Assembly: GCA_963930645.1 (NCBI GenBank)
Contig: OZ005651.1
Coordinates: forward strand, 134,231,975 to 134,295,974
Length of the DNA: 64,000 nt
Origin: Salticus scenicus
Taxonomy: Eukaryota > Arthropoda > Arachnida > Araneae > Salticidae
Reading direction: 5' to 3'
Part shown: one piece after another, positions 24,308 to 38,894 of the stretch
Layout of the letters: each line of letters starts with the position of its first letter
Position numbering within the stretch: position 1 is the first letter of the stretch
The notes under the pieces: model-generated
Database searches by the model: none
Seen by the model: only the letters and a program-made list of their open reading frames with translations
What the model was told of the DNA's origin: nothing
Made by a program: the position numbers and the translations under genes

Positions 24308-25145
24308 TAAATATAAAATATAAAATAAAATAAATAAATAAATAAAATAAAATAAAAAGCTAAACTATAACGGGTTTTACCCAATTTTTATTTTGAATCA
24401 GCCAATGGTAATTCAATGTCTGTTGATTGTAAATAAATATTGATTAAAAAAAAAAAAAAGAAAGAAAGAAAAGAAAAAGAAAAAAAATTATCATTTCCCT
24501 ATTTTTTGAGAAGAACTGAAATTCAGTTCATTCTATCCCGTACAACTCTTTGAATTTACACGATATTTGTTGGGGGTTTCCATATAAGTAGCTCAATATT
24601 ATTGGCAATTATATTATACAAATGAAATTTCTTTAAAACTTGCGCATGTGTAGTTAAAAATTATTGAGTAAAAATGTACATATTTCATTACATATTTAAT
24701 ATTTTTGCATCGTGATTGCTGTATGCAGTGTCTGATGTACTATGTCAAGTTTCCTAAATATAGCTTTGCAGTGCGTTTAATACCCCCACGTGTTATAATT
24801 AAAAAAGTGGCTTTTTTTTTTCAATTTTTAAAGAAACCTTTATATCTCTATTAATGTATGTGGTAGTCTCATAAAAATTTACTCAAATAATAAAAAAGAA
24901 CCTCATGATCATATACTACGCATGCCAGATCGCATTTCAAGAACTGCTTCTTACAGGGTGATCCCAAACATTGTCATTTTTATTTATTTTTTTTACTGAT
25001 CCTCCTTTTACTTTAGGAGCAAAACCTTACTGAAATATATGAAATTTAACATGTTCTTTGCACTCCTGAAGTTTCAAGATGATTCGTTGAGTATTTTTTG
25101 AGATATTACACAAAAATTCTAAAATTGAAAGTGTCCAATCATTTA
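23730..25145. repeat. Inverted repeat pair, arms of about 125 bp
   Basis: The segment 23730-23853 (starting GGACACTTTCAGACG) pairs with the inverse of 25015-25145 (ending GAAAGTGTCCAATCA), including a shared AATATCTCAAAAAA phrase. A TACAGGGTGATCCC terminus-like sequence starts at about 24953. An (AAT)n run lies at 24271-24303. The two arms may be two inverted copies of one nonautonomous element. Confidence 0.45.
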
Positions 25146-28100
25146 TGGAAATGCAGTGTAATTTCTCGCCGAATGCCCGTAATTTCAATACATTTGAAAT
25201 TGCTTGCTATACAAATATTTAGTGAATTGTGTAATATTGAATAAATTTCAAATAGACAAAAAAATATTGCTTTTCATATAAACTTATATAATAAATATAC
25301 CTAAGTATCTTGATGCTAAAAGTATTTCATTTTACCTTTAAAAAATATTTTTAATCGTATAATTAACATATGTTTAAGTTTCAGTCACAATCGCGTACAT
25401 ATGTTTAATTTTTAAAATCATAATTGAAAATTATTTTCCAATTTGTAAGTTTCAGTTTTGAATTTATCATTTTAGTCAACTCTTAAGATCTAGTTTTAAA
25501 ATCTGTAAAATTAAATGTCATTCATATATATTAAATCACACATATTTAAGCTGTTTTGCCACATCTACAAAGTGGTTTTCATTCGCAAAGAATGAAGTTC
25601 ACAGGTATTCGCATTCTCATTCATATACAAATGAATAAAATTACGTTACTCTCTTGTCCTAAGAAGACGCTTAAAAATGACACAGACATAAAGGCCAGGG
25701 AGTTAGAACGTACTGAATACACAGAGGAACTGAAATCACAATTTTGAACCTTGATAAATTTTAAAATGTATTTCTAACTATATTGCATCTTTTGCAGATA
25801 TTTACGAAAAATCTACAAATTTCATTACGGAACCTCATAATCAATATTGAGTCAATCCAATCGTATTTAGAAGAGTTAGATGGTGCAGAAATAGCAGGGG
25901 AAAGCTTAAATCAAACTTTTGAAATTTGATAGAGAGTTTTTTAAAAAATGCATTTTTAACATCGTTTATAGACACTTACGAGTTGCAAATTTATTTCGAA
26001 AATTTCGATTAACAACTAGTAACAAAATTAATGTATTTATTTAACTATTTATTTTTCGTTTTACTTCTTCTGTTACTTATTTATTTATTCATATTATAAT
26101 TTCTTGTTTTACATATATATTTTACTTTAATCATCGTTTAATTATTCATAATTTAGTTACATTTTTAAAGACCAAGAGTTGTTATTTTATTTAGAAATAA
26201 ATGAGATTATGTAACATTTGAAACACATATCCCGTTGACCTTCAAACTTATTTTTCAATACCCATTTCTACGTTTTCTTTTCTGCGCTTAACACTCTAGA
26301 TTGCATAAAAACTAATAAATTTTGACTTTCATTATTTGAATCAATTTTGTTTGTTTGTTTGTTTTTGCATTTTCATTGTTGAAATGCAAATTAAAGATGC
26401 CGAAAACTTAAAATGGGGCTAGGGAGAAAAGAAAAAAAAAGTTAAAAGAAAAAAGAATGTCCTCGATATATTTTTCTCTTATTTACTCAAACAAAAACGA
26501 AAGCCGGAAACGTGAGAAATTTATGCTTTTCCAAATGGCTAAAACATGCAAATTGGAATAATGTAATTCGAAATTATTTGAGAACTTTTATTTGCTAAAA
26601 TAGAACCTCCATCTTAAACTTCTAAAAATTATTGCAGTTAAGAAGCAAAGTGATATATTGTCGGACACTACGGGTAGTTACGTAGATAAATACAGTGATT
26701 ACTTGCACAACAGCAGTTAAGTTAATAAAGATATAACTTTTAGAATGAGGTAAGGAGTGTCTGTGTTAAATGTTTATTTTTAAGTCTCAGAGTGCAGGTA
26801 ACATCACAATAAAATGTGCTTAGTGACAGAAATTTATATATATCAATCAAATAAAGAGGATAGGCTGCTTATTTTTATGCAATAGAATTCCGTTGTCAGA
26901 AAACATATAACTTATTTAATTAATTTAAATTAAAACATGTGCTTTAAAGTAACATTTATATTTACGGAATATATGCTTTAAAATATTTCATTTTCGTAGA
27001 AAATCAGGTTTTCGTACCCCTGTAGAATTTTCAAATTCATACTTTGTTTGAGCAATTAGTCAAATATGTTGATTCGGAGTTGCTTGCTGTCGATGTGGTC
27101 AATATACTTAAGAAAAACTATATAATATACAATACACAAACACTCAACCATATTTGTCTAAAATATACAACATACAAATACATTTTAAATGCTTAAAAAA
27201 TCACTAATTTTGTTATATGAAAACCATTAGCAAAAGGATTTTTTTTTTTTTTTTTTTTTTTGAGTGTGTGTGTGAAGCAAGATGGAAGAATATTTTACTA
27301 TACGCATATAGAAAAAATTAAAAGAAATATTGATTTAAATTTTTTTAATTCATATTAGTATTCGTTGAAAAATAAGTTTTTTGGATTAGTCTGGATTTAG
27401 TCTGGTTTTTTGGATAACATCTGTTATTTTTAAATTTGTATTCCTCTTTCCATCCATTAAATGTTTTGTTGATATAGGCAAACTAATTATATAACCTTCT
27501 GCAGATTTATAGACAGAGAATATGAAAATCTTAAATAGCTGGGAAAAAAAGGAAAAGAAAACTACTTATGAAAGAAATTTTAATTTTCTATCTCTAAAAA
27601 AAAAAAAAAAAAATTGCTAAATTTTGTAAGTATCAGTATTTTCTATGTTAGAATCTTGACGGTTGACAAAATCCTTCATTTAAATTACGCTATAAGTATA
27701 AAAGCATTTAGCCTATACAGAAAATAATTATAAAATTAATTATTATCTAGTTTTGTTCTTAAAAATATTTTTATATATGCTAATTGCGACATCTATTTAA
27801 ACATTTGCATTACCTGAGAAAATACTAATATCAATTGCTTATAAAATACAATGAGTAGAAAATATTAATTATATAATGGAACAAATTTCTATTTTTCCAT
27901 AAATATTATTGTTTTCAAACAGTGCGGAACACAAGCAAAATAGTTAAAGCTGATATTTTATTCATACCTTTGAAAGATTTTGAAAGGTTTACAGAAGAAT
28001 CATTATTTCTAAACCATTAATTAAACATGAACGAATTACATTAAACTTCTGTTACAGATACTTTTTTTCCCCTTGAAATTTTCTTTGGTATGTACGTTCT

Positions 28101-28295
28101 TATTTGGTCCGTGCTTTAGAATTTCCGTTCTTAGTACTTCCGTTTATATGATGCATTTAAATTCAGAAACTAACCAAATCACTCTGAAATTATCCATGTT
28201 ACAGGGCCAAACCGCAAATACAAAATGAATAAAAATGAATATTTTCTCTTAAGTAAAAGGGCCTACTGTGAAGCATGCCAGCTGTTTAGCTATTG

Positions 28296-28333
<38 letters not shown>

Positions 28334-30107
28334 GGAACTGTTATTTAAAAAGAACAAACAGGATTCTCCACATAAAATTTAAATTATTTACGTTGGTCCT
28401 TGTAAACACTATTTCGTTTTCTTCTTTTTTTGTTTTACATGACCTACGATGATGTCATTGTAGAAGAACTGTAGCATTGACAGAATTAAAGCATTTACTG
28501 TCGCAGGAGGGAAGGACATTAATTGAAATTGCTTAAGATTTTTTTTTTTCTATTTATTTTAAATAGCTAATTACTATTTTGTTCTGGATGAACGGTGTTT
28601 CTATTATTGATATTACTAAAATGTGTTTTTAAGCAATTGTTGCGCATAAAAAGTAAGGTCATCCCATGAATAACATCGTTGCATTTTAATAATCTATTAA
28701 AGCATTTCAATCAGGAAGATTAATATATTTAATTAATATACTAATATATTTTCAATAATATATTTTCAAAAAAATTAGATACATTTTATTATCTTTGATG
28801 CTGTAGGTAGTGATTATTCACCATTAAAAAATCTATCAACTTATCCTATCATTAAAATTCAGATCACGTGAAACCTAACTTGAGAAGCTCACATTGTATC
28901 ATTTTATTTTTCTTGATAATTACAACCGAGCATGATTATTATACCAGCCATTTTTCTAAAATTAAATTAATCTTATCAGCGGAATATTACGTAAACCAGA
29001 ATTAAACTACACTTTTTAAAGCTATTTTAAACAACTCCGACACATTTCATTACATAGTGTAAAATAAAAAATATATATAACACATGCCTAATAAGGAAAA
29101 TTTATAATAACAGTAAACTTTATAAAGAAGAAAAAAGTAGTTCATGGCATTAAAATTTGGTTCGTAAAAATTATTGATTAAGAATTGTATAATCTCTATA
29201 AACAAAGAGGAGTGTTTGTGTGTATGTTTGTGCGCCCTAGAGCTCAGGCTATTTATCACAAAACTAGAATATATGGCAAAGGGTAAGCTTGGACCATTCA
29301 GTGAAGCTCCTTATTAAGATTTTTCATATTTCAAATTTTACTTTATTTATTTATTTACTTATTTTGATTTTTTCTGGGGATATTTTAGATCGAATTAGTT
29401 GTTTATTTTAAATTAAGGTATTACCGTTGATCAGATAGCATTACTTTTCATTGTTTCACAGTGAATCACGTGATTAAATATTATTTATACATAATCAGGA
29501 TTTTAATATGGAAGTACGCTGCAGGCAAAAATTATTTTTTTATGATGTCAAGAATATATTTAAAAATACTTTTATTTTTTATGCACTTTCATTTATTTAT
29601 ACCCGTAATATTTTGTATTTAAAATTCCTTTCATTTCAATCGTCTGCGTTCCTATAGCAACGTCTATAAATTTTATACTATTGAACATATACGCAAATTA
29701 AAAAAGGATTTGATTTATAAAAGTTCTTTTTTTTTTCTTCTTCTTCTTTTTTCTTTTTCTTTTCTTTTTTTAATGATTTACGTCAGCTTAAATTTGAAGA
29801 AATATTAGCTGTATGATAAATTTCATGTTTGTGCATTAATATGTAAATAACATATCAGCTCGTGATTCAGCCTATTTTTGTGGCTTTAATTTACCGTATT
29901 TATTGTTTTATTTGTCTGGCAACAGAAGTGAGTATAATTTCATTTATTTTCAAATTGCTGTAGACATATTATTTCGTTTTAAAAGTGTTATTTGCTGTTC
30001 TAATGCCCAGACGAAAAAGTTTAATCACTCAGATTGAGACAAATTAAATTAAATAGGTAGAGAAGTTCATACGAATATGAATCATCATGTAAATAAAAAT
30101 ACTAATA

Positions 30108-30138
<31 letters not shown>

Positions 30139-30540
30139 GTGTGTAGATTTAATTGCTGCAAATATTGTTTACAAGGAAATGTTGAGCTTCTGTATTTATT
30201 ATTCAAATGCTTACTTAAAAAAACTGATCGAGTTTCGACCACTGGGTGATACTAGTATTTTTAAATTCACGTGGATAATAATAAAAAATAGAGAAAAAAT
30301 TAGTTACGCTATGAAAGTTGGCGCATTTTTTAAAATCAGAAATTCGCGTGTAGATAAATATTTTCATACAGATATTTGGGTTAGCTTAAAATTTTTATTT
30401 AATTAAGTAGTATTTTTCTTTTCTACAATGAATTTTCATTTTTATTGATACTTTATACCTGATTTATTAGGTTCTTTTATGTTCTCACATTAACATTTAA
30501 TAGCCATAATTTGGATTTTATTAAGATTTTTTTTTTCTTT
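25146..30540. other. Noncoding AT-rich DNA
   Basis: T-runs at 27239-27260, 28300-28329 and 30112-30138, and scattered simple repeats. No gene, RNA gene or bounded element could be supported. Confidence 0.5.
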
Positions 30541-30548
30541 TATGGAAC

Positions 30549-30850
30549 AGCTTTAGAATCGACCCCCTTTGGTAAAATTTGAAATTTGGCATCGAAGTAG
30601 CTCGGACGTTTCTCGCCAAGACCTTTAGTTAGGCAGTTGCGATAGTCATTTCAAAGCATCACAAAAATGGCCAAAACTATTTAAAGTCGCGAAGGGCTTT
30701 CCGTACTACAACTGTACCTTTTGTATTTATTTATTTAATACTATTTTCTATTAAAGACTTCGGGAAATGTTTCGTGCACTTTTTTTTCCATTTTATACTT
30801 TCTTTCAGTTCTTTCATTGATTGAACCTGGGCAACGCCGGGTAGACCTGT
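30549..30850 (+). mobile_element. Possible Helitron-like 3' fragment
   Basis: The segment has more balanced composition than its surroundings. It ends with a hairpin-capable ACCTGG-GCAACG-CCGGGT at 30825-30842 followed by AGACCTG. GC-rich 'gcaacgccgggtagacctg' endings of this kind occur in some arthropod Helitron-like repeats. No 5' TC end, no CTRR end and no protein were found, so this is tentative. Confidence 0.25.
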
Positions 30851-31038
30851 TTGTATAATATAATTCTCACTTATGCAGTACAGAACTGTGTTACATTATA
30901 AAAGATATCTGATCATAGATCCTCAAAGCTACAAATCAGTTAGAATTACTCTTTTTTAATAAGTGTACTATTTTAAAATAAATTTAGATATTTCTCGACG
31001 AGATAGAAAATTAGACCAGTGAGCAAAATATTGATATT

Positions 31039-31083
<45 letters not shown>

Positions 31084-32777
31084 AAGAAAGAAAACTGAGA
31101 TAAAAGGTGACATGTTCAAAGAATGAAACTGAAGAAACAGAATTTGAAAAATTTCATTTTTGAATGAAATATCCTTATTATACGAAGCGATAAAATCCTT
31201 TGGGATTGTGTGGGAAGAGAGAAAAGTGGATCTGAAAGATGTGCAGCATTAATAAGAGAACAACGTTTAAACTACACGTTTTGTGTACATTCATCCATGC
31301 ATTAAAAGATAGAAGTGCATCAGTAGGGGGAGAAGCGAGCATGAAAAAGCATTTTAAAATTGAAAAAATGGGACTAATTAATAAGAAAATTCCCTTAATG
31401 ATAAAAGTTATGACTGAAACGGGATTTTTCATTCTGGAAGCCTTAAACTATTATTTTTCACCAAGTTTAGTCTCCAATCTCGCCAAGTCGGCAAGTTCGT
31501 TGCCAAAACTGAACTTCATTGGAACCAATTAAATGCTACTATGTTCCTCGTGCCTTTACATATATTTTATGTATCTTCATTCCAATAACACTTCTAAGAA
31601 AGGGAGTTTTATTCGTTGAGATATCACCGTTACGAAAGAATAAACTTTTCTCTACATCAAGATTGTTATTGCAGAGAAAGTAGATTTATAGTTAAAGTGG
31701 AAAAAGATGGAAATATTTTTATTTCCAGAAAGGTCAGCCTTGGCAGTAAACTTCGTGACTTCGCGTTACAATTGGCAACTTGGTGACTAAATTTGACAAA
31801 AATGGTAATCTAAAGTTGAAAATTTGGACATTATAACTTCAACAGAAGCAAAATTCTGGAAAATTCCTGAATGATCCATTGATTTCTAGTGCAGAACTAC
31901 TCGAAAATTCTATAAATCACTATAAAGACGCTATTACACACGAAAACTTTACGCGCAACTTTTGAGTCTACTTTTAATTTGAGCCAATTTTGTTGGATCA
32001 TATCGCTTCAACGCCAGGCGTTATAGGAATTGGGAGTACGAGATTTCTTTTTTACAGGCTAGTCATAAAAAGTTGTCCCTAAGAGCAATTATTTCTGCTA
32101 CGAATAACCAAAGAGAAGGAAGCTCCGTGTATACACCGAGAGAAAAGCGATAAGCAGGAGCACCTTGATTTGTACTGGACACTTTAACAAACAGTTTTTC
32201 AGGCGGTCTTTGGGGAAAAAAATTTGCAACCTCAAAAATTGCAACCACTTTTTTTTTTTTTTTTTTTTTTTTTTGGGGGGGGGAGGGGGGGGGATTATTT
32301 CAGCTTTTAGAAGTGCCCGAAAAGTTGTCGTGTGTAAAAGTGCCATTTCGATACTATAAAATATTTTCGGGTTTTGGTCATTATGGATAACATTTGCGTG
32401 AATATCTCTAAAACAGTAGCGGCTCGTGCACCGAAAATTGGTGAAGAAGCACACAGTATTTTACGCTGTATTCATTTATGGAATATAAATTTACATTTAA
32501 ATAAGTATTTTTAGTTAATTTAAGTTAAGACCATGCTTAATAAAAATTATGATTAAAAATACTTAAATATTATTTTTGAGCTCTTCACCTATTTTCGGTT
32601 CACGAGCCGCCACTGCTCTAAAATGGAAAGTCGTATAAAGAACAACAACAACGATAACAACAACATCAAAAAAAAAAAAAAAAAAAAAAAAAGAGAGAGA
32701 GAGAGAGTTGCACAAAGAGGTATTAAAAACCTACATACAAATTTGCAACGTCTTACGTTCAACCGTTTTTAAGTTAC

Positions 32778-32809
<32 letters not shown>

Positions 32810-34443
32810 CGCACACACGTACACGTATATACGGACGTCATGAAAAATCGTGGATATGTTTAAAGTGGGGAATGGTATTCAAACCAAAATTGAAGGAGTA
32901 CAACTAGATGTCCTGACAGTTTCAAATATAAATTTAGAATATTCATTCGTTCGTTCTACGACCATTTGTTTAAGCTATGCAAGCTACAAAACCTGTTTCA
33001 TAAATCAGTTTCACATGACTTCCTTATACTTTGTATAAGAAAGATTTAAAAAAAAAAAAAAAAAAGATTTTAACCACGATCTTAATAATGTTATATGGTG
33101 CAATTTTTGATTTTCAAAAGGCTGGTGATATAGTGTTAAATAGTGACCATTATTTATTATCGGAGCGTATAACGTATAGATTTAAAGAAAAAAAAAAGCC
33201 TGATATCCACTAAAAAACTTCAAAAAAGCATTACTGTCGCCTCTACCCCAAATTGAATTTTAACTTAAAAAATAGGGCAGAACATTATATCTTTCAAGAA
33301 TGCTCCCTCTATATACGATCTGATAAATATCAATAATATTATCCATTAAAAATTAAGTGTTTCTACCATTCATTACCAGTATTGGAAAACAAGCAACATT
33401 TTCAAATATACGGCTTACATTTAACTAAATTTTAATATATAAAATCACTCAGAAATTGAGAGAGCATAGTCTATTAGTTCTGTATGTTACAATGCAAGTG
33501 TAGGAATGGGAATTAATGTAAAATTCAGTAGAGATTTAGAAGATAAATTTCATTTTAATCATTAAAGACAGCTTTCTCAATTACTGAGTGATTTTGTTTT
33601 CTTTAATGAAATTTTAGTTAAACTTTAGGCCATACATTTGAAAGTAATGCCAGATGCTTGTTTTGCAGTACTGGTAAGAATTGCAGAAACGGTTAATTTT
33701 TTTTATGGATTTTATTATTGATATTCGTTTAAATCATGTATAGAGGAACGGATTCTTTGAATGACAACAGATAAATTTCTGATTTCTCCTTCTTCTTCTT
33801 TTTTTTTTCTTTTAATTAAAATCAGATTTTGAGTAGAGGGCGGCAGTAACGACTTTTTAAAGTTTTTTAGAGGATATATATTATATATACCGGGTGATTC
33901 AAAATAGACGATACAGCGATTATCTCGTAAACTAAGAAAGATAGAAACATACCTCCAATTACAAAATTGGTGCAAATTGAGCAGATTTCAGATAGGGCAA
34001 TTTTTTTTTTTTGTACATGGTGCTGTATACATATTAAAATATGAAATTTATTTTTTATACGGCCCCTCGTATCATATGACTTATATTTAGAAAAATATTC
34101 TCCCCACTCTAAGATGAAAAGTAAAAAAAAAAAAATCATCTTCCTAAGTGAAAATTTCGCCGAGTTATTGCAATTTGGAAGTTCTAGCATTTTACGCCAA
34201 GTCTTAAGGGGTTGTATCAAATGTGAGAAATTGTAATTACTATAGATTTTGTAATAAGGTATAGTTTGATCAGCGAGTTAAGGGGGGGGGGAGGGATTCT
34301 TTTTCATTCAGGGAAATACGACTATTTTTATCTGTAATGTCTGTCTTTCTCTGAGTGAATACACACGAGAATACTCATTGATTATTAAACAAATAAAATT
34401 TGTGAATAATTTATGCACTAAAAATTAATTTTCATATTCATTT
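30851..34443. other. Noncoding DNA with long homopolymers
   Basis: A run of about 40 A lies at 31042-31081, a T-run followed by interrupted G-runs at 32250-32294, (TA)n at 32779-32808. At 33890 the phrase TACCGGGTGATTCAAAATAG resembles a TA-target MITE terminus, but no partner end was found. No gene was seen. Confidence 0.45.
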
Positions 34444-34578
34444 TACTTTCTTTTTCTTACCCATATACGTGGTATATAGAAAGTATTATTTTTGAGTCAA
34501 ATTTCAGAAATTTATCTTTTATTATATTTACACGTTATAAGGTCCTCTGAATTCAAAAATCATGTTCCTGGCGGTTGG

Positions 34579-34613
<35 letters not shown>

Positions 34614-34935
34614 TTTATTAGCATGTCTCAAGAGCAAAGAGTAGCAGGAAGTCCAAATTCGGTATTCTAAATCCGTATCATATAGTGATGCTACACTAAA
34701 CTATTCGTTGAGATCAGACTACACTGAACTATTCGTTGTGTGCAGGGTCATCCAAGAGAATTCAAATATATTACGTCTATGAGCGAAATTTCTCATAAGT
34801 ACAGTGTGACATCTATCGACTGCCTTAAAGAAAATGAAATGAACAAATTTTGCATAAAAGCATACATGCATAAAAGCATGTTTTGTGTAGATTGTAGTAT
34901 AACAATCATTCATCATTCATATACAGTGTTATCAA
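34444..34935 (+). repeat. Hairpin-headed repeat family, copy A2
   Basis: A degenerate hairpin head (34447-34486), then GTTATAAGGTCCTCTGAATT, a TC/TG microsatellite (34580-34613), and the 'tgcagggtcatccaagagaa' and 'cataaaagcatg' blocks. The closest relative in this window is 54724-55205. Confidence 0.6.
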
Positions 34936-35138
34936 GAGTATTTGGAGATATTGGAATTTTACTTGGGAATTGCTGGAAGTGTATTTAATTTTGTGTTACG
35001 TGTTTTACATATAACACTAAATTTACGCATACAATGGCATGTGTATGTAGTTTATAGACAATACAAAGGGCTACTTAAAATTCAGCTATTTTTTTTTCTA
35101 TTAAATGTAATTTGACGTAAGTGTTTTTTTGCATTTTT

Positions 35139-36110
35139 ACTTTCTTCTATCTTCAATAGAAGAAAGTATTGGATTCGTAAAAATTTTCGATTTCGGGTTT
35201 TTGATGGATTTACAGGTTTTGAGAGCTGTAGAACACGATTTGACCATTTTTAGAAAATGTCTGTCTGTCTGTGTGTGTGTGTGTGACAAAATTTTGTGGC
35301 AACTGTACCTCAGTAACTACTGGACAGAATTTTATACAAATTGGTATGTAGTTGCACCTTGACATAAATTAGTGCCTATCAACTTTTGGTAAAAATCGTC
35401 TTACAGGTTGCGTTGCCATCCCGCTTTTTCTAAATTTTTAACATGGTGATATAGGGCAAAAATTTTCAGATGGGTATCTTTCGAAAGGTCTCGTCAGTAA
35501 CTTTAAAACGAATGGTTGAACTATAAATCTGTGATAATTTAAAACAAAGTTATCGATTTTTTTTACTTTTTACAAAAAAAAAAAAAAAACTTTGAAAAAA
35601 AATTTTTTTTTTTTATTTTTTTTTTAAACGAAATTATCAAAACTTGGTATTTAGTTGGCTCCTGACATAAACTGGTGCTGATTAGATTTGGGGATCAATC
35701 GCACAACAGGAGGCGCAGTGATCGTATTTCTTCTAAAATTTTAACGTGGTAGTATAGGACAAAATTTCGTATAAATGTACATAATGAGAGTTATTCTTAA
35801 CCTGTGATTGTAAAATTAATATGAATTATTGCTAATAGTAGTAGTTAATTAGGGAAAAAAATTGTGCATGTGGGGGCATCGCTTCCCCCCCTGGGGGGAA
35901 GTACCCTCTGGGGTGGGGTAAATTTTCAAGATGGGCATCTTTCGAAAGGTCTCGTCAATACCTTTAAAACGAATGGTTGAACTATAAATATGTGGTAATT
36001 TAAAACAAAGTTATCGATTTTTTTTTACTTTTAACAAAAAAAAAACCTTGGATTTTTATTTTTATTTATTTATTTTTTTTTTTTAATATTGTTACTGAGT
36101 GAATTTGTAC
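35139..36110 (+). repeat. Hairpin-headed repeat family, copy B1 (two joined units)
   Basis: It starts with CTTTCTTCT...AGAAGAAAG (35141-35167), then AAGTATTGGATTCG, GTCTGTCTGTGTGTGT (35261-35283), 'acttggtat.tagttgg' and 'gatgggtatctttcgaaagg' blocks. The last block and the AAAGTTATCGATTTTTTT block occur twice (35463-35570 and 35930-36030), so two units are joined. A C/G palindrome lies at 35884-35902. Confidence 0.6.
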
Positions 36111-36429
36111 AGGAAAATATAGAAGAAAATCTTGTGGTGGCCACAACATACTAGTTTTCTTTTTTATGTTGAAGAACACTGCTGACACAGGACGGAAAAT
36201 TAATTTTTCCTACCAAAACTGTAAACAAAGTAGTTTTTTTTTTTTTTCTGTATAATATCACGTTTTGAGGCCTCTTGAATATGAAAGTCAAATTTTTAGT
36301 GGTTGGTCTGTATGTATACGAATTATCAACATAATTTAACAACAAATAACTATAATTCAAATTTGGTACTTTGGATTCCATATCTAGTTGCCACTTGAAT
36401 ATATTTTAATTTCATTAAGATTTATGTAC

Positions 36430-36905
36430 AGTAATTAAAGTTTGGTTTATAGAAATATCTCTCATAGAACGCAATGCTTTGGAATACTTTCGAGTGTCCC
36501 TGTATACAAACCAGGGGTGGTATTAACTCCATTTTCTATAAAAAAATATCTGATAAGGAACAATTTTATTAATATTTTTGTAAATTAAAGGTATTAAAAT
36601 AGAGTTTATCTAAATACCTCTCATAAAACACGATGCTTTGGAATACTTTCGGGTGTCCCTGTACACAAGCTAGCAGAGGTACTCACTCCATTTTCAATAA
36701 GGAACATCTGATAGTGAACTGAAATAACATATATCAGTTTCAAGAAATTCCATGAATATTCACTGGAGTTAGAGCGCGGACAGACAGACAGAAAGATGGA
36801 TGGACAGAGACAGACATACCGAAGTAATTAACACTTTTCAACCTTGTGGGAAAGTGTTAAACAACCGAAGTCATTAACATTTTTCAATCATGTTGGAAAG
36901 TGTTA
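36430..36905 (-). repeat. Repeat family C, inverted orientation, two units
   Basis: Two direct units (about 36455-36590 and 36600-36740) each contain GGAATACTTTCG-GTGTCCCTGTA and CTCCATTTTC. They are followed by a CAGACAGACAGA stretch and two copies of a GGAAAGTGTTAAA phrase (36848 and 36894). They are the inverse of the blocks at 12230-13110. Confidence 0.55.
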
Positions 36906-37164
36906 AAAAGAAAAAATCTGCAAAAATTTCACACGGTTTTCCTAGTCTTTTAATTTTCTTCCTCTCTTAACGTGTCTTAATTTGTAGGTGACCCCTAAGA
37001 AATTTAACTATTAAATTTTTTAACAAAACTGAATATTATAAATTTGCATAAAGTTCTTAAAACTGTTGATTTTACGTGTTTGAAGGATTTTAGTTGCTAC
37101 TTTAAAATAAAGGGTATTTTTTTAAAATTTTTATCATCTCATAGATAACCCCCTAAAGTGAGTA

Positions 37165-37955
37165 CATTATAATATACATAATTTTAATGAAAATTATTCT
37201 CACTTTCAGATAAATTGGAAAAACACTTTTGAAACAATGTACTGCAATCGGAATATAGATATCTTAAATATCTCATGAAATATGAGCATTTTTATGAAAA
37301 ACATTTTCACTGTGCATGTGCGAAATACAGAAATTTTTTTATTACGTAGGTTGAAAGCTAGATATATTGGGAAAAATTTTCTCAAAAGTTCACTTGAATA
37401 GATAAAAAAGTAAGCAAACTATCGACAAAAGAACGAGCTACATTTTAGGTATTTTCCAAGAGTTGAAATTTCATAAAGGTTTTTCACATGCCGCGTAATT
37501 AATTTGAAGATCCAATTATTTCAACCTCTTTGCAAAAAATATTTTTTGTGAAAAACCGCTTATAATCTCACAAATCTTAGTAAATAAACAAAAATATATA
37601 TTAGAGTTACAAGCTTGTAAGGGTTTTTTCCCCAAAAGGCACTTTTGGAGCGCAGTTGAAATAATTGCATCTTCAAATTAATTCCCAGGCATGTGAGAAA
37701 CCACTTATGAAATTTCAACTCTTGGGAAATATCTAAAATCTAGCTCTTTCTTTTATCGACAATTTGCTTAATTTTTACTCTATTCAAATGAATTTTTGAC
37801 AAAAGTTGCCCGATATATCTAGCTTTCAACCTATGTAATAAATTTTTTTCTATCTTTCGCACATACGCAGTGAAAATGTTTTTCCTGAAAATGCTCGTAT
37901 TTCACGAGGTATTTAAGATAATTGTAATCCGATTGCAGTATATTGTTTCAAAAGT

Positions 37956-37992
<37 letters not shown>

Positions 37993-38045
37993 TCTGAAAG
38001 TGGGAATAATTTTCGTTTAAAACTCTATATAATAAAAAACATGCT
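37165..38045. mobile_element. Foldback element, arms of about 390 bp
   Basis: Nearly the whole segment is one inverted repeat: the left arm (37165-37570) and right arm (37605-38045) share phrases such as TTGAAAGCTAGATATATTGG, its inverse CTAGCTTTCAACC, and GAGTTGAAATTTCATAA. The loop is about 35 bases. A T-run (37959-37986) has expanded in the right arm only. The same family occurs at 46690-47235. It has no coding capacity. Confidence 0.8.
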
Positions 38046-38859
38046 GATTTTTTTTTTTTTAAGTTTTAAATAAATGCTTATATTACCGTTAATTAACATG
38101 TTATCGTCACTCAAATTCATCCACAAATTTTACTAGATCTATGTTAACATATCCTAAAGTTACAGATCATTTCCTTCGTTTAACGATGCAGGGTTAACGC
38201 AAACATTATTGATTTTGCTCCATTTGTTAACGCCCCCCCACATGTTTTCTTAAACCAATCTTCACTGAAAACATCAGGAAGACCCAGTTCTTTAAATAAG
38301 TAATGTTTTCAAACATTTCATCGAGAGGTAAGTTTTTAAATTGGAACTAACTGATCGTTTGCAAATCTTGCTAAACTTTTGAGCAGGAATGTATAAAAGT
38401 TATAAAAGTGTATGTTATAAAGTAAAATTTTTTAAAAAAATTTTCTCGGATCACTTTTTGCAGTTGGACTTAGTAATTGCTTGCTCGATGCGAGGACACT
38501 GTGCTTCAAAGGGCTAAAAGAAGCATGTTAGCTAGGAGTGTAACATGGCAGAAAAAAACTATTTATTTCTTTTACTTTAATTTTGTTCGTAAATTGTGAT
38601 GGCAGTCTAATTTAAATGAGCGCAATTTCCTTGCGCCTCAAATGTTTAATTGGATGAAAGGTGAAACTTAATGTTGATATTTTATAGTTTTTTTTAGAAT
38701 TTATTCAGATTCAGCATCAGTAAAAATTTAAATTTTTCTAGTGTGAGCGTTGACGAAGAAATATCTGCGATGATCAAATAAAAGCAACATTAAGTTATTC
38801 TATGAAGAATTTGGTAAGGTAATTATTGAATGAAATTGTATGAAAACTATACTTAAACA

Positions 38860-38894
<35 letters not shown>

